Of a stretch of 64,000 bases of DNA, positions 1 through 8,311 are shown in pieces. Below the pieces are notes generated by a model. That model was not told the DNA's origin, did no database searches, and worked only from the letters and a program-made list of their open reading frames with translations. Position 1 is the stretch's first letter, and every line of letters begins with the position of its first letter. Position numbers and translations under genes: made by a program. The stretch comes from VRUE01 sp963727465 (GTDB taxonomy: Bacteria > Actinomycetota > Thermoleophilia > Solirubrobacterales > 70-9), in NCBI GenBank assembly GCA_963727465.1, contig CAVSGL010000018.1:1-64000 (forward strand), given 5' to 3'.

Positions 1-1
1 A

Positions 2-73
2 TGGGCGCGGCTGGGTTCGAACCAGCGACCTCTCGCGTGTGAGGCGAGCGCTCTCCCACTGAGCTACGCGCCC
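2..73 (-). tRNA. tRNA-Val (anticodon CAC)
   Basis: Read on the minus strand this folds as a complete 72-nt cloverleaf. The 7-bp acceptor stem pairs GGGCGCG with CGCGCCC, the D-arm begins GCTCAGTGGGAGAGC, the anticodon stem pairs CTCGC with GCGAG around the loop CTCACAC, and the T-loop is GGTTCGAACC. The anticodon CAC reads GUG valine codons. The discriminator is A and the 3' CCA is not encoded. Confidence 0.95.
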
Positions 74-86
74 GGGAGGGGGTCGA

Positions 87-1304
87 TCATACGGCGCTCG
101 CGGGGGCGGGGTGGTCGGCGGGGGGGCCGGTTTCACCCTCCTCGACGGCGCGTTTCTGTAGGGCGAGGCCGATGAAGGGGAAGATCGCGGTGGAGAGCAT
201 CGCGGCGCCGACCAGGCCGGCGGCGGTGCCGGTGGTCATCTTTTCCGCGTCGATCGCGATCGTCGTGATCGCGACGACGAGCGGGAGCTCGGTCGCGGAG
301 TAGAAGGCGAGCGCGGCGCGCTGGCGCACCTGGAGGACGTCGCGGTAGAGCAGCAGCGCCGGCAGGCCGCGGATCGCGAGGAAGAGCAGGAAGAACAGGC
401 CGAGCTTGAGCAGCGCTTCCGCCGCGCCGAGCGCCTGCACGTCGAAGGCCATGCCGCTGGTGACGAAGAAGAAGGGCACGAAGAAGCCGAAGCCGACCGC
501 GGTGAGCTTCGACTCGAACACCTGTAGCTCGTGCCCTTTCAGCGCCAGGCGGACGATCATCCCGGCGACGAAGCCGCCGAGCAACACGTCGAGGCCGAGC
601 TTGCCGGCGAGCAGCACGAGGCCGAAGATCAGCACCACGGTCACCCTGACCGCGAGCTGGTTGCTCGCCTCGAAGGTCCGCTCGATCGCATCCCAGCCGC
701 GCCAGGCGAGCCGCGTCGAGATCAGCGCCAGGGCCACCGCGAGCAGCACGAAGGCGATCAGGATGCCCGCCTCGTGCAGCGGTTTCTCGGTCGAGAGGAA
801 GAGGGTGACGAGCAGGATCGGGCCGAACTCGCCGATCCCTCCCGCCGCCAGCAGGTAGGTGCCGAAGCGGGTGCGCAGCTCGCCGCTGTCGCGCAGGATC
901 GGGATCAGCGTGCCGATCGCCGTCGTCGCCATCGCGGTGCTGACGTAGAGGGCGGAGACGACCAGCCCGCTCAGCTCGAGCGCGGCGCCGAAGACGTGGG
1001 CGAAGACCACGGAGATCACCCAGCCCCAGATGCCGAGCTTCAGCGGCTCGCCCTTGATCCGCTCGAAGTCGATCTCGTAGCCGGCGAAGAAGAAGAGCAT
1101 CCCGAGGCCGAGGTTGGAGAAGAATTCGATGAAGCTGTCTTCGGCGGCGATGTCGAGGACGTGCGGGCCGACGAGGATGCCGAGGCCGAGCTCGACGACG
1201 ACGACCGGAGGGACGAAGCGCCCCGGCACGTAGGCGACGGTGGCCGCAGCCGCGGCCGCGGCGAGGACGATGACGAAGAACGACTCGGTGTCGACGTGGA
1301 ACAA
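87..1304 (-). CDS. CPA2-type cation:proton antiporter
   Basis: This 405-aa protein is almost wholly hydrophobic, with about 11-12 predicted membrane segments, and resembles the membrane domain of the KefB/Na+/H+ exchanger family. The phrase LGLGMLFFFAGYEIDFERIKG near residues 67-87 is typical of that family. It would exchange K+ or Na+ for protons across the inner membrane; the ion cannot be told from sequence. There is no C-terminal RCK/TrkA-N domain, so it is a short, membrane-only version. The gene stands alone on the minus strand between tRNA-Val and the SRP RNA gene. A second, distinct CPA2 antiporter lies at 28517-29698. Confidence 0.85.
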   Translation of the reverse strand: MFHVDTESFFVIVLAAAAAAATVAYVPGRFVPPVVVVELGLGILVGPHVLDIAAEDSFIEFFSNLGLGMLFFFAGYEIDFERIKGEPLKLGIWGWVISVVFAHVFGAALELSGLVVSALYVSTAMATTAIGTLIPILRDSGELRTRFGTYLLAAGGIGEFGPILLVTLFLSTEKPLHEAGILIAFVLLAVALALISTRLAWRGWDAIERTFEASNQLAVRVTVVLIFGLVLLAGKLGLDVLLGGFVAGMIVRLALKGHELQVFESKLTAVGFGFFVPFFFVTSGMAFDVQALGAAEALLKLGLFFLLFLAIRGLPALLLYRDVLQVRQRAALAFYSATELPLVVAITTIAIDAEKMTTGTAAGLVGAAMLSTAIFPFIGLALQKRAVEEGETGPPADHPAPASAV

Positions 1305-1362
1305 GGCGGCCTGATCCTAGAGTCGCGGACAGACTCTTTGGCCGCCGCCGGGTAGGATTCCC

Positions 1363-1638
1363 CGTGGACCGTGCTAGGCGGGGAGTCAGCGGTGCCTTGT
1401 AACCCGCAATCCGCTTAGCGGGGCCGAAAACCGCTCTGAGGGGCTGGCCTTCGGGACCGGTCCGCCGGGGGCGGCGTTGACGGCCGGGTCCTGCGCGACG
1501 TGGGCACGTGAATCAGGTCAGGTCCGGAAGGAAGCAGCCTTAAGCGGATGCCGCGGGTGCCGCAGGCGAGCCCGACTCGAGCCAACACCGACGGACATGC
1601 CCGGGGACCTCGCTTCGAAGGCGGCCGCACGGTCCATG
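1363..1638 (+). ncRNA. ffs: Signal recognition particle RNA, large bacterial type with Alu domain
   Basis: The S-domain core GTCAGGTCCGGAAGGAAGCA begins near 1517 and is the Ffh-binding signature. About 150 nt upstream is the Alu-like part, with GTGCTAGGCGGGGAG, GCGGTGCC, TGTAACCCGCAATCCGC and GGGCCGAA in the order known from the Bacillus scRNA. The ends pair: CGTGGACCGTGC (1363-1374) with GCACGGTCCATG (1627-1638), 12 bp with one G-U. A middle helix pairs GGCGTTG (1473-1479) with CAACACC (1583-1589). The RNA is about 276 nt. A TAGGAT box at 1353-1358 could be its -10. The molecule joins Ffh in cotranslational targeting of membrane proteins. Confidence 0.92.
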
Positions 1639-1642
1639 ACCC

Positions 1643-3085
1643 TCAGCCTTCGTCCGCTTCGACGGCGGCGGCCGAGAGGCGCCGCGTCAGTTGCTCCGCC
1701 TCCTCGGGATCGAAGACGGTCAAGGCGATCGCCGCGGTGACGGTCTCCAGGCCGGAGATCGGCAGCAGGCGCGGATCGGATCGGATCGGGCCGAGCCGGT
1801 GGGGGAGGAACAGCTCGAAGACGATCGGCGTGCGCTCGCCGGCGGCTTGCCGGACTCGCAGCAGGGTCAGCAGCGCCGCGGCGTCGGAGGTTCGCAGGTC
1901 GTCGCGCGGGCTGGGGGCGACGACGACCACGTCGGGGCCGGTCTGGGAGAGGCTCTCCTCGAGTCGGTCGGGATCGTCCAGGCGGGTCTCGAGGAAACGC
2001 ACGTCGACGCCGGAGTGTCGACCCTCGCCCAGGTAGCGCTCGAAGACATCGCGTTCGGCGATCACCGTGACGTCGAACCGGCGCGCGCCCGCTTCGGCCA
2101 GATCCTCCATCAGCGCCGGGGCGTCGAAGTTGCAACCGACGATCGCGAGCCGCAGCGGGCGCGCCTCGCCTCGGGCGGCGTTCCAGGCGGCGCGCACGAG
2201 GTCGGGGTACGTCGAGGCGCGGATCGACGGGACGCCGAGGCGCTCCAGCTGGGCGAGCGCCTTGGGCTGGGTCACGGCGAGGCGCATCAGCGCGGTCACG
2301 GTGCGGTCGCCGACGACGGCGTTCCACCCGTCGGGCAGCAGCTCGGCGGTCGCGTCCGCGTTGCGCCCGCGGCGGAAGAGCAGGCAGACGTCGGGCCGGG
2401 CCTGGTGGGCGTAGAGGTACTGGTTCAGGGCGAGGCCCATGATCGTCGTTTCCACGTCGGCGGTCTCGGCGGCGACCGGCCCGCTGCGCGACGGCATCAC
2501 GAGGATCGCCGCGGCATGCTCGGCCGCGGCGAGCTCGAAGCTGCCGTCGCCGGAGGCGTTGCCGAAGAGCAGGTCGAAGCGCAGGTTGCCGACGGCTTCC
2601 CTCAGCCCGCCGCGGATCTCCTCGCGCGATTCGCGATCGCGCTCCGGGGCCAGCACCACGATCCGCTCGAAGGCGGGGCGCAGATGCGTCGCATCGGCGG
2701 CCGCCTTGGCGGCAACCGCGACCAGGTCGGCGCCGCCGACGATCAGTAGGTGGCCGTGGACGCGGATCGGCCGGTCCGACTGCCCGAGTCGCTCGAGCGA
2801 GCGGCCGACGCTCTCCGAGATCACCTCGAACAGCAGGCCGATCAGGAGGACGAGCCCCGCGATCGCCTGAAACATGCCCAGCGCCCGCTCCGCGCCACCC
2901 TCGTCGTCGATCAGCGCTCCGGGGTCGACCTGGTGGACCGCGGCCGACCACAGCGCCTCGCCGTAGGTATCGAATCGATCGAAGGCGAAATGCAGGAGCG
3001 CCGCCGTGCTGAACATGACCAGGGCGACGGCGACCACCAGCAGCGCCAGCCGTCCACGCGTCGTCTGTAGGGCCCGGGCGAGCAT
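1643..3085 (-). CDS. CASTOR/POLLUX-like membrane protein with RCK-like nucleotide-binding region
   Basis: This 480-aa protein has an N-terminal membrane segment (about 12-35), a pore-loop-like stretch (about 38-60) and a second membrane segment (about 70-90). A long soluble part then begins HGHLLIVGGADLVAVAAKAA, a TrkA-N-like Rossmann start. A second Rossmann-like unit begins near LRLAIVGCNFDAPALMEDLA. This order resembles the CASTOR/POLLUX family of ion channels and RCK-gated channels, so it may be a nucleotide- or ion-gated channel, though I see no canonical GYG selectivity filter. It converges with the SRP RNA gene, stopping 5 nt beyond it, and starts 1 nt from the end of the ABC permease gene, so it is probably co-transcribed with 3087-4741. 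Confidence 0.7.
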   Translation of the reverse strand: MLARALQTTRGRLALLVVAVALVMFSTAALLHFAFDRFDTYGEALWSAAVHQVDPGALIDDEGGAERALGMFQAIAGLVLLIGLLFEVISESVGRSLERLGQSDRPIRVHGHLLIVGGADLVAVAAKAAADATHLRPAFERIVVLAPERDRESREEIRGGLREAVGNLRFDLLFGNASGDGSFELAAAEHAAAILVMPSRSGPVAAETADVETTIMGLALNQYLYAHQARPDVCLLFRRGRNADATAELLPDGWNAVVGDRTVTALMRLAVTQPKALAQLERLGVPSIRASTYPDLVRAAWNAARGEARPLRLAIVGCNFDAPALMEDLAEAGARRFDVTVIAERDVFERYLGEGRHSGVDVRFLETRLDDPDRLEESLSQTGPDVVVVAPSPRDDLRTSDAAALLTLLRVRQAAGERTPIVFELFLPHRLGPIRSDPRLLPISGLETVTAAIALTVFDPEEAEQLTRRLSAAAVEADEG

Positions 3086-3086
3086 C

Positions 3087-3818
3087 TCAGTCGATCAGCC
3101 GCTTCGACATGCGGCCGATCGCGACCCGCCACATGACCAGGGCGAAGCCGAGCAGGCCGGCGTAGCGGAGCGCGTCCACCGGGTCGAAGCCGAAGGCGCC
3201 GCCGCGGACCAGTTCGACCAGCTGGTGCAGGGGGTTGAGCTGGGCGACGATCTGCACGCCCTGCGGCAGTTCGTCGATCGGGAAGAAGGCGCCGGAGACG
3301 AGGAACAGCGGCGTGACGAAGAGCGCCGTCACGTAGTTGAACTGGTCGATCTTGGCGACCGTCGCCGCCATCGCGACGCCGAAGCCGGCGAAGCCGAGCG
3401 CCGTGGTGAAGGCGAAGAGCGGCGTCAGCAGCATGCCCGGCGCCGGGTCGAGGCCGAAGCCGATCGTGACCAGCAGCGGCACGCAGCCGTAGACGGCGGC
3501 GCGGGTGCCGATCCAGAGCATCTCGGCGCTGACCAGCTCTTCGACGTCGACCGGCGCGGCGAGGATCGCTTCGTAGGTGTTCTGGAAGCGGTGCTTGACG
3601 AAGGTGCCGAACATCGCCGGCAGCGCGCTGGAGAAGATCACCGCGGTGGCGACCATGCCGGTGCCGACGTACTGGACGTAGGGCACGCCGCCGACTTCGT
3701 CGACCAGCGTCGCGCTCAGCCCGAGGCCGAAGGCGAGCAGGTAGACGATCGGTTCGAGCACACTGGAGAAGGTCGTGCCGCGCCAGTAGGTGCGGAAGTT
3801 GGCGAGCTCGCGGCTCAT
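3087..3818 (-). CDS. ABC-2 type transporter permease (DrrB-like)
   Basis: This 243-aa membrane protein has six predicted helices and begins MSRELANFRTYWRGTTFSS. It carries the loop FVKHRFQNTYEAILAAPVDVEEL typical of ABC-2 permeases of drug/lipid exporters (DrrB, NodJ). It should form the membrane channel for the ATPase encoded just upstream. I chose the ATG at 3818; a GTG one codon earlier (3821) is an alternative. The ATPase stop is at 3851, 32 nt upstream, so the two form an operon. The exported substrate is unknown. Confidence 0.88.
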   Translation of the reverse strand: MSRELANFRTYWRGTTFSSVLEPIVYLLAFGLGLSATLVDEVGGVPYVQYVGTGMVATAVIFSSALPAMFGTFVKHRFQNTYEAILAAPVDVEELVSAEMLWIGTRAAVYGCVPLLVTIGFGLDPAPGMLLTPLFAFTTALGFAGFGVAMAATVAKIDQFNYVTALFVTPLFLVSGAFFPIDELPQGVQIVAQLNPLHQLVELVRGGAFGFDPVDALRYAGLLGFALVMWRVAIGRMSKRLID

Positions 3819-3850
3819 CACCCCGCCGATCGCCGCCGGTTCGAGCCGCC

Positions 3851-4741
3851 TCACTCGGCCTCCTCGCCGGTCAGCAGCACGAACACGTCCTCGAGCGAGG
3901 CGGCGCGCCGCACGGCGTCCTCGGGCACGGTGCCGTTGCCGGCCCGCTCGGAGCCGACGATCGCGATCGCCGGGCCCGCCGGGCGCACGCGCAGGCCGTC
4001 GGCCTCGGCGATCGCCCGCGCCTCGGCGAGGCGCTCGGGCGGCGCGTAGACCTCGGCCGTCTCGCGGCCGGCGTGCTCGGCGATCAGCTCGGCCGGGCGA
4101 CCGCGGCTGATGATCCTGCCGGCGGCCATCACCGCGACTTCGTCGGCGAGCCGCTCGGCCTCCTCGATGTAGTGGGTGGACATCAGGATCGTCGCGCCGC
4201 GCGTGCGCAGGTCGTCGATCAGCGTCCACAGCTGCGTGCGGATCTGCGGGTCGAGGCCGACCGTCGGCTCGTCCAGCAGGACCAGCTTCGGCTCGTGCAC
4301 GAGCCCGCGGGCGAGCAGCAGGCGCCGCCGCATGCCGCCGGAGAGCTCGTCGACCGCGTCGCGGCGGCGCGTCTTCAGGCGCGCGAGGTCGAGCGCGCGG
4401 TCGACCGCGGCGCCGACGTCGGGCACGCGGTAGAGGCGGGCGAAGACCGCGAGGTTGTCTTCGACCGTGACGTCGACGTCGAGGTTGTCGAGCTGCGGCA
4501 CGACCCCCATCTCGGCCCGCGCGGCCTTGGAGTCGGCGGGCAGCTCGTGGCCCAGCGCCCGCAGCTCGCCCGCGTCGGGCAGGGCCTGCCCGGTGAGCAG
4601 CCGCATCGTCGTCGACTTGCCGGCGCCGTTGGGCCCGAGCAGGCCGAGGCAGATGCCCTCGGGCACCTCGAGGTCGAGCCCGTCGACCGCCGTGATCGGG
4701 CCGAATCTCTTGACCACGCCGCGCAGTTCGATCGCTGCCAT
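3851..4741 (-). CDS. ABC transporter ATP-binding protein (DrrA-like)
   Basis: This 296-aa ATPase has Walker A GPNGAGKST, the signature LSGGMRRR, Walker B LVLLDEPTVGLD and the H-loop MSTHY, followed by about 80 C-terminal residues usual in DrrA-type exporters. It energises the permease encoded directly downstream (3087-3818). I chose the start MAAIELRGVVKRFG at 4741. The open frame continues upstream to 4825, but that part reads through a perfect hairpin (4792-4835) and looks like no family member. No clear ribosome binding site precedes 4741, so initiation may be leaderless. Confidence 0.92.
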   Translation of the reverse strand: MAAIELRGVVKRFGPITAVDGLDLEVPEGICLGLLGPNGAGKSTTMRLLTGQALPDAGELRALGHELPADSKAARAEMGVVPQLDNLDVDVTVEDNLAVFARLYRVPDVGAAVDRALDLARLKTRRRDAVDELSGGMRRRLLLARGLVHEPKLVLLDEPTVGLDPQIRTQLWTLIDDLRTRGATILMSTHYIEEAERLADEVAVMAAGRIISRGRPAELIAEHAGRETAEVYAPPERLAEARAIAEADGLRVRPAGPAIAIVGSERAGNGTVPEDAVRRAASLEDVFVLLTGEEAE

Positions 4742-4791
4742 GCGGGGATGCTCGCATGGCAGACGTTCCGACGTGCTCGATCGAGCCCGGA

Positions 4792-4835
4792 AGATGAAGG
4801 GTTGTGGCCCCTGGAGGGGCCACAACCCTTCATCT
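4792..4835 (-). terminator. 20-bp perfect hairpin ending the glycosyltransferase-like gene
   Basis: The arms 4792-4811 and 4816-4835 are exact reverse complements of 20 nt around the loop TGGA. On the minus strand the stop codon of the gene at 4830-6332 lies inside the right arm, so the hairpin begins within the last codons. No clear U-run follows. It separates that gene from the downstream ABC operon and may act as a terminator or RNA-stabilising stem. Confidence 0.65.
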
Positions 4836-6332
4836 GGGCAGTGGGGGGCAGTGGCGGTAGAGGTGCCAGGAGGGGTTTTGGGCGACCTGGTGGAATTGCG
4901 GGGGGACGCGGCTGGTGAAGCGGGAGGGGTCGTTGGGGTCGAGGATGAAGTTGTGGATCACGAACGGGCGGGCCGGTTCGAGGAAGTAGCCGCGGCGCGG
5001 CTGGCGCTGCTCGGACGAGCTGACGATCCGCGAAGGCCGGAGGTCGAGGTCGAAGGCGAGGCGGGGCACGGCGCGGTGGTTGGGGACCGAGATCGGCAGG
5101 CACAGCGGTTCGAAGGCGCCGGAGCCGGCGAGATCGCCCAGGTCGGACTCGATTCCGCCCTGGTTGGCCAGGTCGGTGTGCACCTGGGAGAGCAGGTCGT
5201 ACTGGTTCGGCGTCCAGACGACGAACATCAGCGCGACGATCGCGGCGAAGACCTGCCATGCCGTGCGCCAAGGATGCCCGCGCTCGAGCAGCCGCCAGCC
5301 GAGCAGGGCGAGGGCGACGAAGACGGCGAGCACGGCGCCGGCGAGCATCGTGTAGCGGGCGAGGATCGCGAGGCCGGCGACGGCGAGCGCGGCGAAGGCG
5401 CCGAGCGCGAGCACGCCGGCGGCGACGCCGGTTCGGGAGCGGCGGCGGAGGAAGGCGAAGCCGAGCACGACGCCGCCGAGCGCGCCGATCATCCCCGGCC
5501 ACTGCATCACTTCGCCGAGCGCCCGCGGTCCGTAGAGGACCAGGTCGACCGGGCCGGTGTGGCGGGCCAGCGTGTCGACGGTTTCGCGCGTGCCGGTGAA
5601 CGAGTACGTGGGGCTTCCCGCGGTTATCCAGTCGAACAGGGCCCAGAGGATCGGGGCGGCGAGGGCCAAGGTCGCAAGGCTTGCGATGGAGGAGGCGAGA
5701 GGCACCCCCGCCTCCTCCGCGGACGTCTTGTGTTGGCTCTCGCCGCCGCCATCCCCGGAGGAAAGCTGGCCGAGGTCGAGCAGCAGGTAGGCGAGATAGG
5801 CGAGCGAGAAGAGCCAGGCCTCGGGGCGGAGCAGGCCGGCCAGGGCCAGGAGAGCCAGGACGGGCCAGCCGGCCTTGGGGCGGCGGGTCTCTATGAGGAG
5901 GGCGGCGAGGACGAGGGCTATGTAGGGGAGGTCGACGTAGGCGCGAAGGCCGTTGGAGAGGTAGGGGGCGCGGGTGAGGACGAAGATCGCCGCGAGCGCG
6001 CCGATCGGGCGGTCGAACCAGAGCGAGCCGAGCCGGTAGACGAGGTAGGCGACGAGGCCGAGCGAGAGGTAGGCGACGACCATCGTCGCCGCGACCGCGC
6101 CGCCGCCGAGCGGCGTCGTCACCAGGCCGAACAGGTCGGCCAGGGGATGGGGAGTGGGGGGCAGGGCGGCCGCGTAGTCGGGGCTCATCCCGTGCGCCAG
6201 TTCGCGCCCCCAGACCAGCGCGTAGATCGTGTCGTAGTTGGGGAAGCCCAGCGGGAAGACGAGCAGCAGCGCCGCCACGACGGCGGCGACCCAGGCGGCA
6301 GGCGTCAACCATTTGCGGGCCTCCGTCGGCAC
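4830..6332 (-). CDS. Multi-pass membrane protein, GT39/ArnT-like glycosyltransferase candidate
   Basis: This 500-aa protein has about 10-12 predicted membrane helices over residues 10-350 and a soluble C-terminal region of about 120 residues. The first outer loop holds FPNYDTIYALVWGRELAHGMSP, where an acidic residue after helix 1 recalls lipid-phosphosugar-dependent GT-C glycosyltransferases. Later phrases such as RAPYLSNGLRAYVDLPYIAL also fit that fold. A role in transferring sugar from a polyprenyl phosphate is inference. The start is a GTG at 6332, and the stop lies inside a 20-bp hairpin. It diverges from dnaX across 82 bp. Confidence 0.6.
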   Translation of the reverse strand: MPTEARKWLTPAAWVAAVVAALLLVFPLGFPNYDTIYALVWGRELAHGMSPDYAAALPPTPHPLADLFGLVTTPLGGGAVAATMVVAYLSLGLVAYLVYRLGSLWFDRPIGALAAIFVLTRAPYLSNGLRAYVDLPYIALVLAALLIETRRPKAGWPVLALLALAGLLRPEAWLFSLAYLAYLLLDLGQLSSGDGGGESQHKTSAEEAGVPLASSIASLATLALAAPILWALFDWITAGSPTYSFTGTRETVDTLARHTGPVDLVLYGPRALGEVMQWPGMIGALGGVVLGFAFLRRRSRTGVAAGVLALGAFAALAVAGLAILARYTMLAGAVLAVFVALALLGWRLLERGHPWRTAWQVFAAIVALMFVVWTPNQYDLLSQVHTDLANQGGIESDLGDLAGSGAFEPLCLPISVPNHRAVPRLAFDLDLRPSRIVSSSEQRQPRRGYFLEPARPFVIHNFILDPNDPSRFTSRVPPQFHQVAQNPSWHLYRHCPPLPR

Positions 6333-6414
6333 CGGGGCAACCTACCGGGGCCGGGCGCGTTATTGACGCATAGCGCAAGGAAGGCGCTCGGCAGGCGCAG
6401 ATACACTGGCCGCA

Positions 6415-8145
6415 GTGCCCCCGTCCACGCCCAGCGATTCGACCTCTCTGTATAGACGCCACCGCCCGGGCTCCTTCGATGAGGTGGTCGGCCAGCAGCA
6501 CGTCGTCCGCACGCTGCGCAACGCGGTCGAGCGGGGCAAGGTTCACCACGCCTACCTCTTCGTCGGCTCGCGCGGCACCGGCAAGACCTCGATGGCGAAG
6601 ATCCTCGCCCGCTCGCTCAACTGCGAACGCGGCGGCCCGACCGTCACGCCCTGCGGCGAGTGCGAGTCGTGCATGACGATCGCCGCCGGCACCTCGGTTG
6701 ACGTGATCGAGATGGATGCCGCCTCCAATCGCTCGGTCGACGACGTCCGCGACCTGCGCGAGCGCGTCGCCTACGCGCCGGCCGGCGGCCGCTGGAAGGT
6801 CTACATCCTCGACGAGGCGCACATGCTGACCAAGGAGGCGTGGAACGCCTTCCTCAAGACGCTCGAGGAGCCGCCGCCCAACACGGTCTTCGTCCTCGCG
6901 ACGACCGAGGCGCACAAGGTGATGGCGACGATCGCCGACCGCTGCCAGCGCTTCGACTTCCAGCGCCCCTCGCTGGAGCAGATCTCCGAGGTGATCCAGC
7001 GCGTCGCCGCGGCGGAGGGGATCGCGATCGAGGCGGGCGCCGTGGCGACGATCGCCCGCGCCGCCTCGGGCAGCTTCCGCGACGCGCTCGGCACGCTCGA
7101 CCAGCTGGTCGCCTACGGCGGCGCCGAGGTCGGCCTCGACGACGTCCTCCAGCTGCTCGGCGCCGCCGATGCCGAGCTGCTCTTCGGCGCCGTCGACGCG
7201 GTCGTCGCCGAAGACCCCAAAGCCGTCCTGCTGGGGGTCGAGGAGATGGCGCGCTCGGGCCGCGACCCGAGCCAGTTCGCCCGCGACCTGCTCGCCCATC
7301 TGCGCCACCTGCTGGTCACCCAGACGGTCGGCGAGGTGCCCAACACCTTCGTCGTCACCGCCACCGACGAGGGTCGGTTGAAGGCGCAGGCCGAAGCGAT
7401 TCGGCCGGCCACGCTCGTGCGCACGATCGACGAGCTCGCGCAGGCGCTCACGGCGGTGCGCGAGGGCGACGACGCGCGCATGGCGGTCGAGATCGCGCTG
7501 CTCAAGGCTGCGCGACCCGATTTCGATCCGTCGACCGAGGGATTGCTCCGACGTATAGAGAGACTCGAGCAAAGGGACGAAGGCACGCCGGCCGCGGGTC
7601 CTGTCGGGGCAGGGGACCCACCGGCCCCTCCGGTCGCTAAAGCGTCCTCAGGGCCGGTTCCCCCTACCCCGCCACCCGCGGCAGACGCGCCTCCGGTTGA
7701 CGCTGGGGAGCCCGAAGTCGTTGAAGACCCAGCAGCTGAAGCTGAAGAGGAACCGGCCGCGACAGGACCCGCGGGCCAGGGTGGCCTTGACCTGGAGCAG
7801 ATAGTCCGCGTTTGGCCCTCGGTCCTCGACCAGCTGTTGCAGTCGGCCCCCGCGCTCGCGGCGACGTTCGAGGGGGCGCGGCCCGTTGGGTTCGAGGACG
7901 GTGAGGTGACGATCGGGTTTCCGGCGGACCATACGTTCAACAAGCGCAAGGCCGAGGCGCCCGACAAGCGGGAGCAGATGGCGGCGGCGCTGGCGACGGT
8001 GCTGGGGGAGAAGCTGCGGCCCGTGTACGCGGTCCTGGACGGCGACACCGCGCCCGGCGAGGTCGCTCCAGAGGGCGGCGACCTCGACCACGCCGCCTTC
8101 GTCGAGAAGATCAAGAACGAATTCAACGCCGAGGAGGTCGGTTAA
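6415..8145 (+). CDS. dnaX: DNA polymerase III gamma/tau subunit
   Basis: This 576-aa clamp-loader ATPase starts at a GTG. It has LYRRHRPGSFDEVVGQ, Walker A GSRGTGKTS (51-59), zinc ligands Cys70/80/83/86, DEAH at 133-136 and the sensor phrase FVLATTEAHKV. An acidic, Pro/Ala-rich linker (about 385-455) leads to a C-terminal domain like that of tau. It loads the beta clamp in the replisome. A TACACT box ends 7 nt before the GTG, suggesting a nearly leaderless transcript. The dnaX-ybaB-recR order is widely conserved. Confidence 0.95.
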   Translation: MPPSTPSDSTSLYRRHRPGSFDEVVGQQHVVRTLRNAVERGKVHHAYLFVGSRGTGKTSMAKILARSLNCERGGPTVTPCGECESCMTIAAGTSVDVIEMDAASNRSVDDVRDLRERVAYAPAGGRWKVYILDEAHMLTKEAWNAFLKTLEEPPPNTVFVLATTEAHKVMATIADRCQRFDFQRPSLEQISEVIQRVAAAEGIAIEAGAVATIARAASGSFRDALGTLDQLVAYGGAEVGLDDVLQLLGAADAELLFGAVDAVVAEDPKAVLLGVEEMARSGRDPSQFARDLLAHLRHLLVTQTVGEVPNTFVVTATDEGRLKAQAEAIRPATLVRTIDELAQALTAVREGDDARMAVEIALLKAARPDFDPSTEGLLRRIERLEQRDEGTPAAGPVGAGDPPAPPVAKASSGPVPPTPPPAADAPPVDAGEPEVVEDPAAEAEEEPAATGPAGQGGLDLEQIVRVWPSVLDQLLQSAPALAATFEGARPVGFEDGEVTIGFPADHTFNKRKAEAPDKREQMAAALATVLGEKLRPVYAVLDGDTAPGEVAPEGGDLDHAAFVEKIKNEFNAEEVG

Positions 8146-8166
8146 GTGCCCCTCCTCGTAACATCA

Positions 8167-8286
8167 CGCCGGAAATGACGGCCCCGGATCGCCACCATGC
8201 TGCGTCCTCGGTCGGCCGAATAGCGCTGCTATTCGGCCTCCCTGCGTCCTTGCCTGGGGGCGTCCGGACCTCGTCATTTCTCGGCG
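8167..8286. repeat. Long imperfect palindrome between dnaX and ybaB
   Basis: The ends pair: CGCCG-GAAATGACG (8167-8180) with CGTCATTTC-T-CGGCG (8272-8286), 14 bp with one bulge. The centre is a perfect 11-bp hairpin, GGCCGAATAGC (8214-8224) with GCTATTCGGCC (8228-8238), flanked by two CTGCGTCC copies. No ORF fills it. It could be a terminator/processing structure or a small dispersed element inserted in the operon. Confidence 0.6.
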
Positions 8287-8311
8287 CATGTCACAAGGAG
8301 GAGCACTGACG

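Noticed and set aside
4375..7572. A 1065-codon open frame on the minus strand
   Set aside because: It reads antisense or out of frame through the ABC ATPase, the glycosyltransferase-like gene and dnaX, all of which have clear family motifs. The translation is Arg/Pro-rich and low in complexity, as usual for shadow frames in GC-rich DNA.
8288..8311. Upstream ATG for ybaB
   Set aside because: It would place the strong AAGGAGGAG ribosome site inside the coding region and adds residues not seen in the family.
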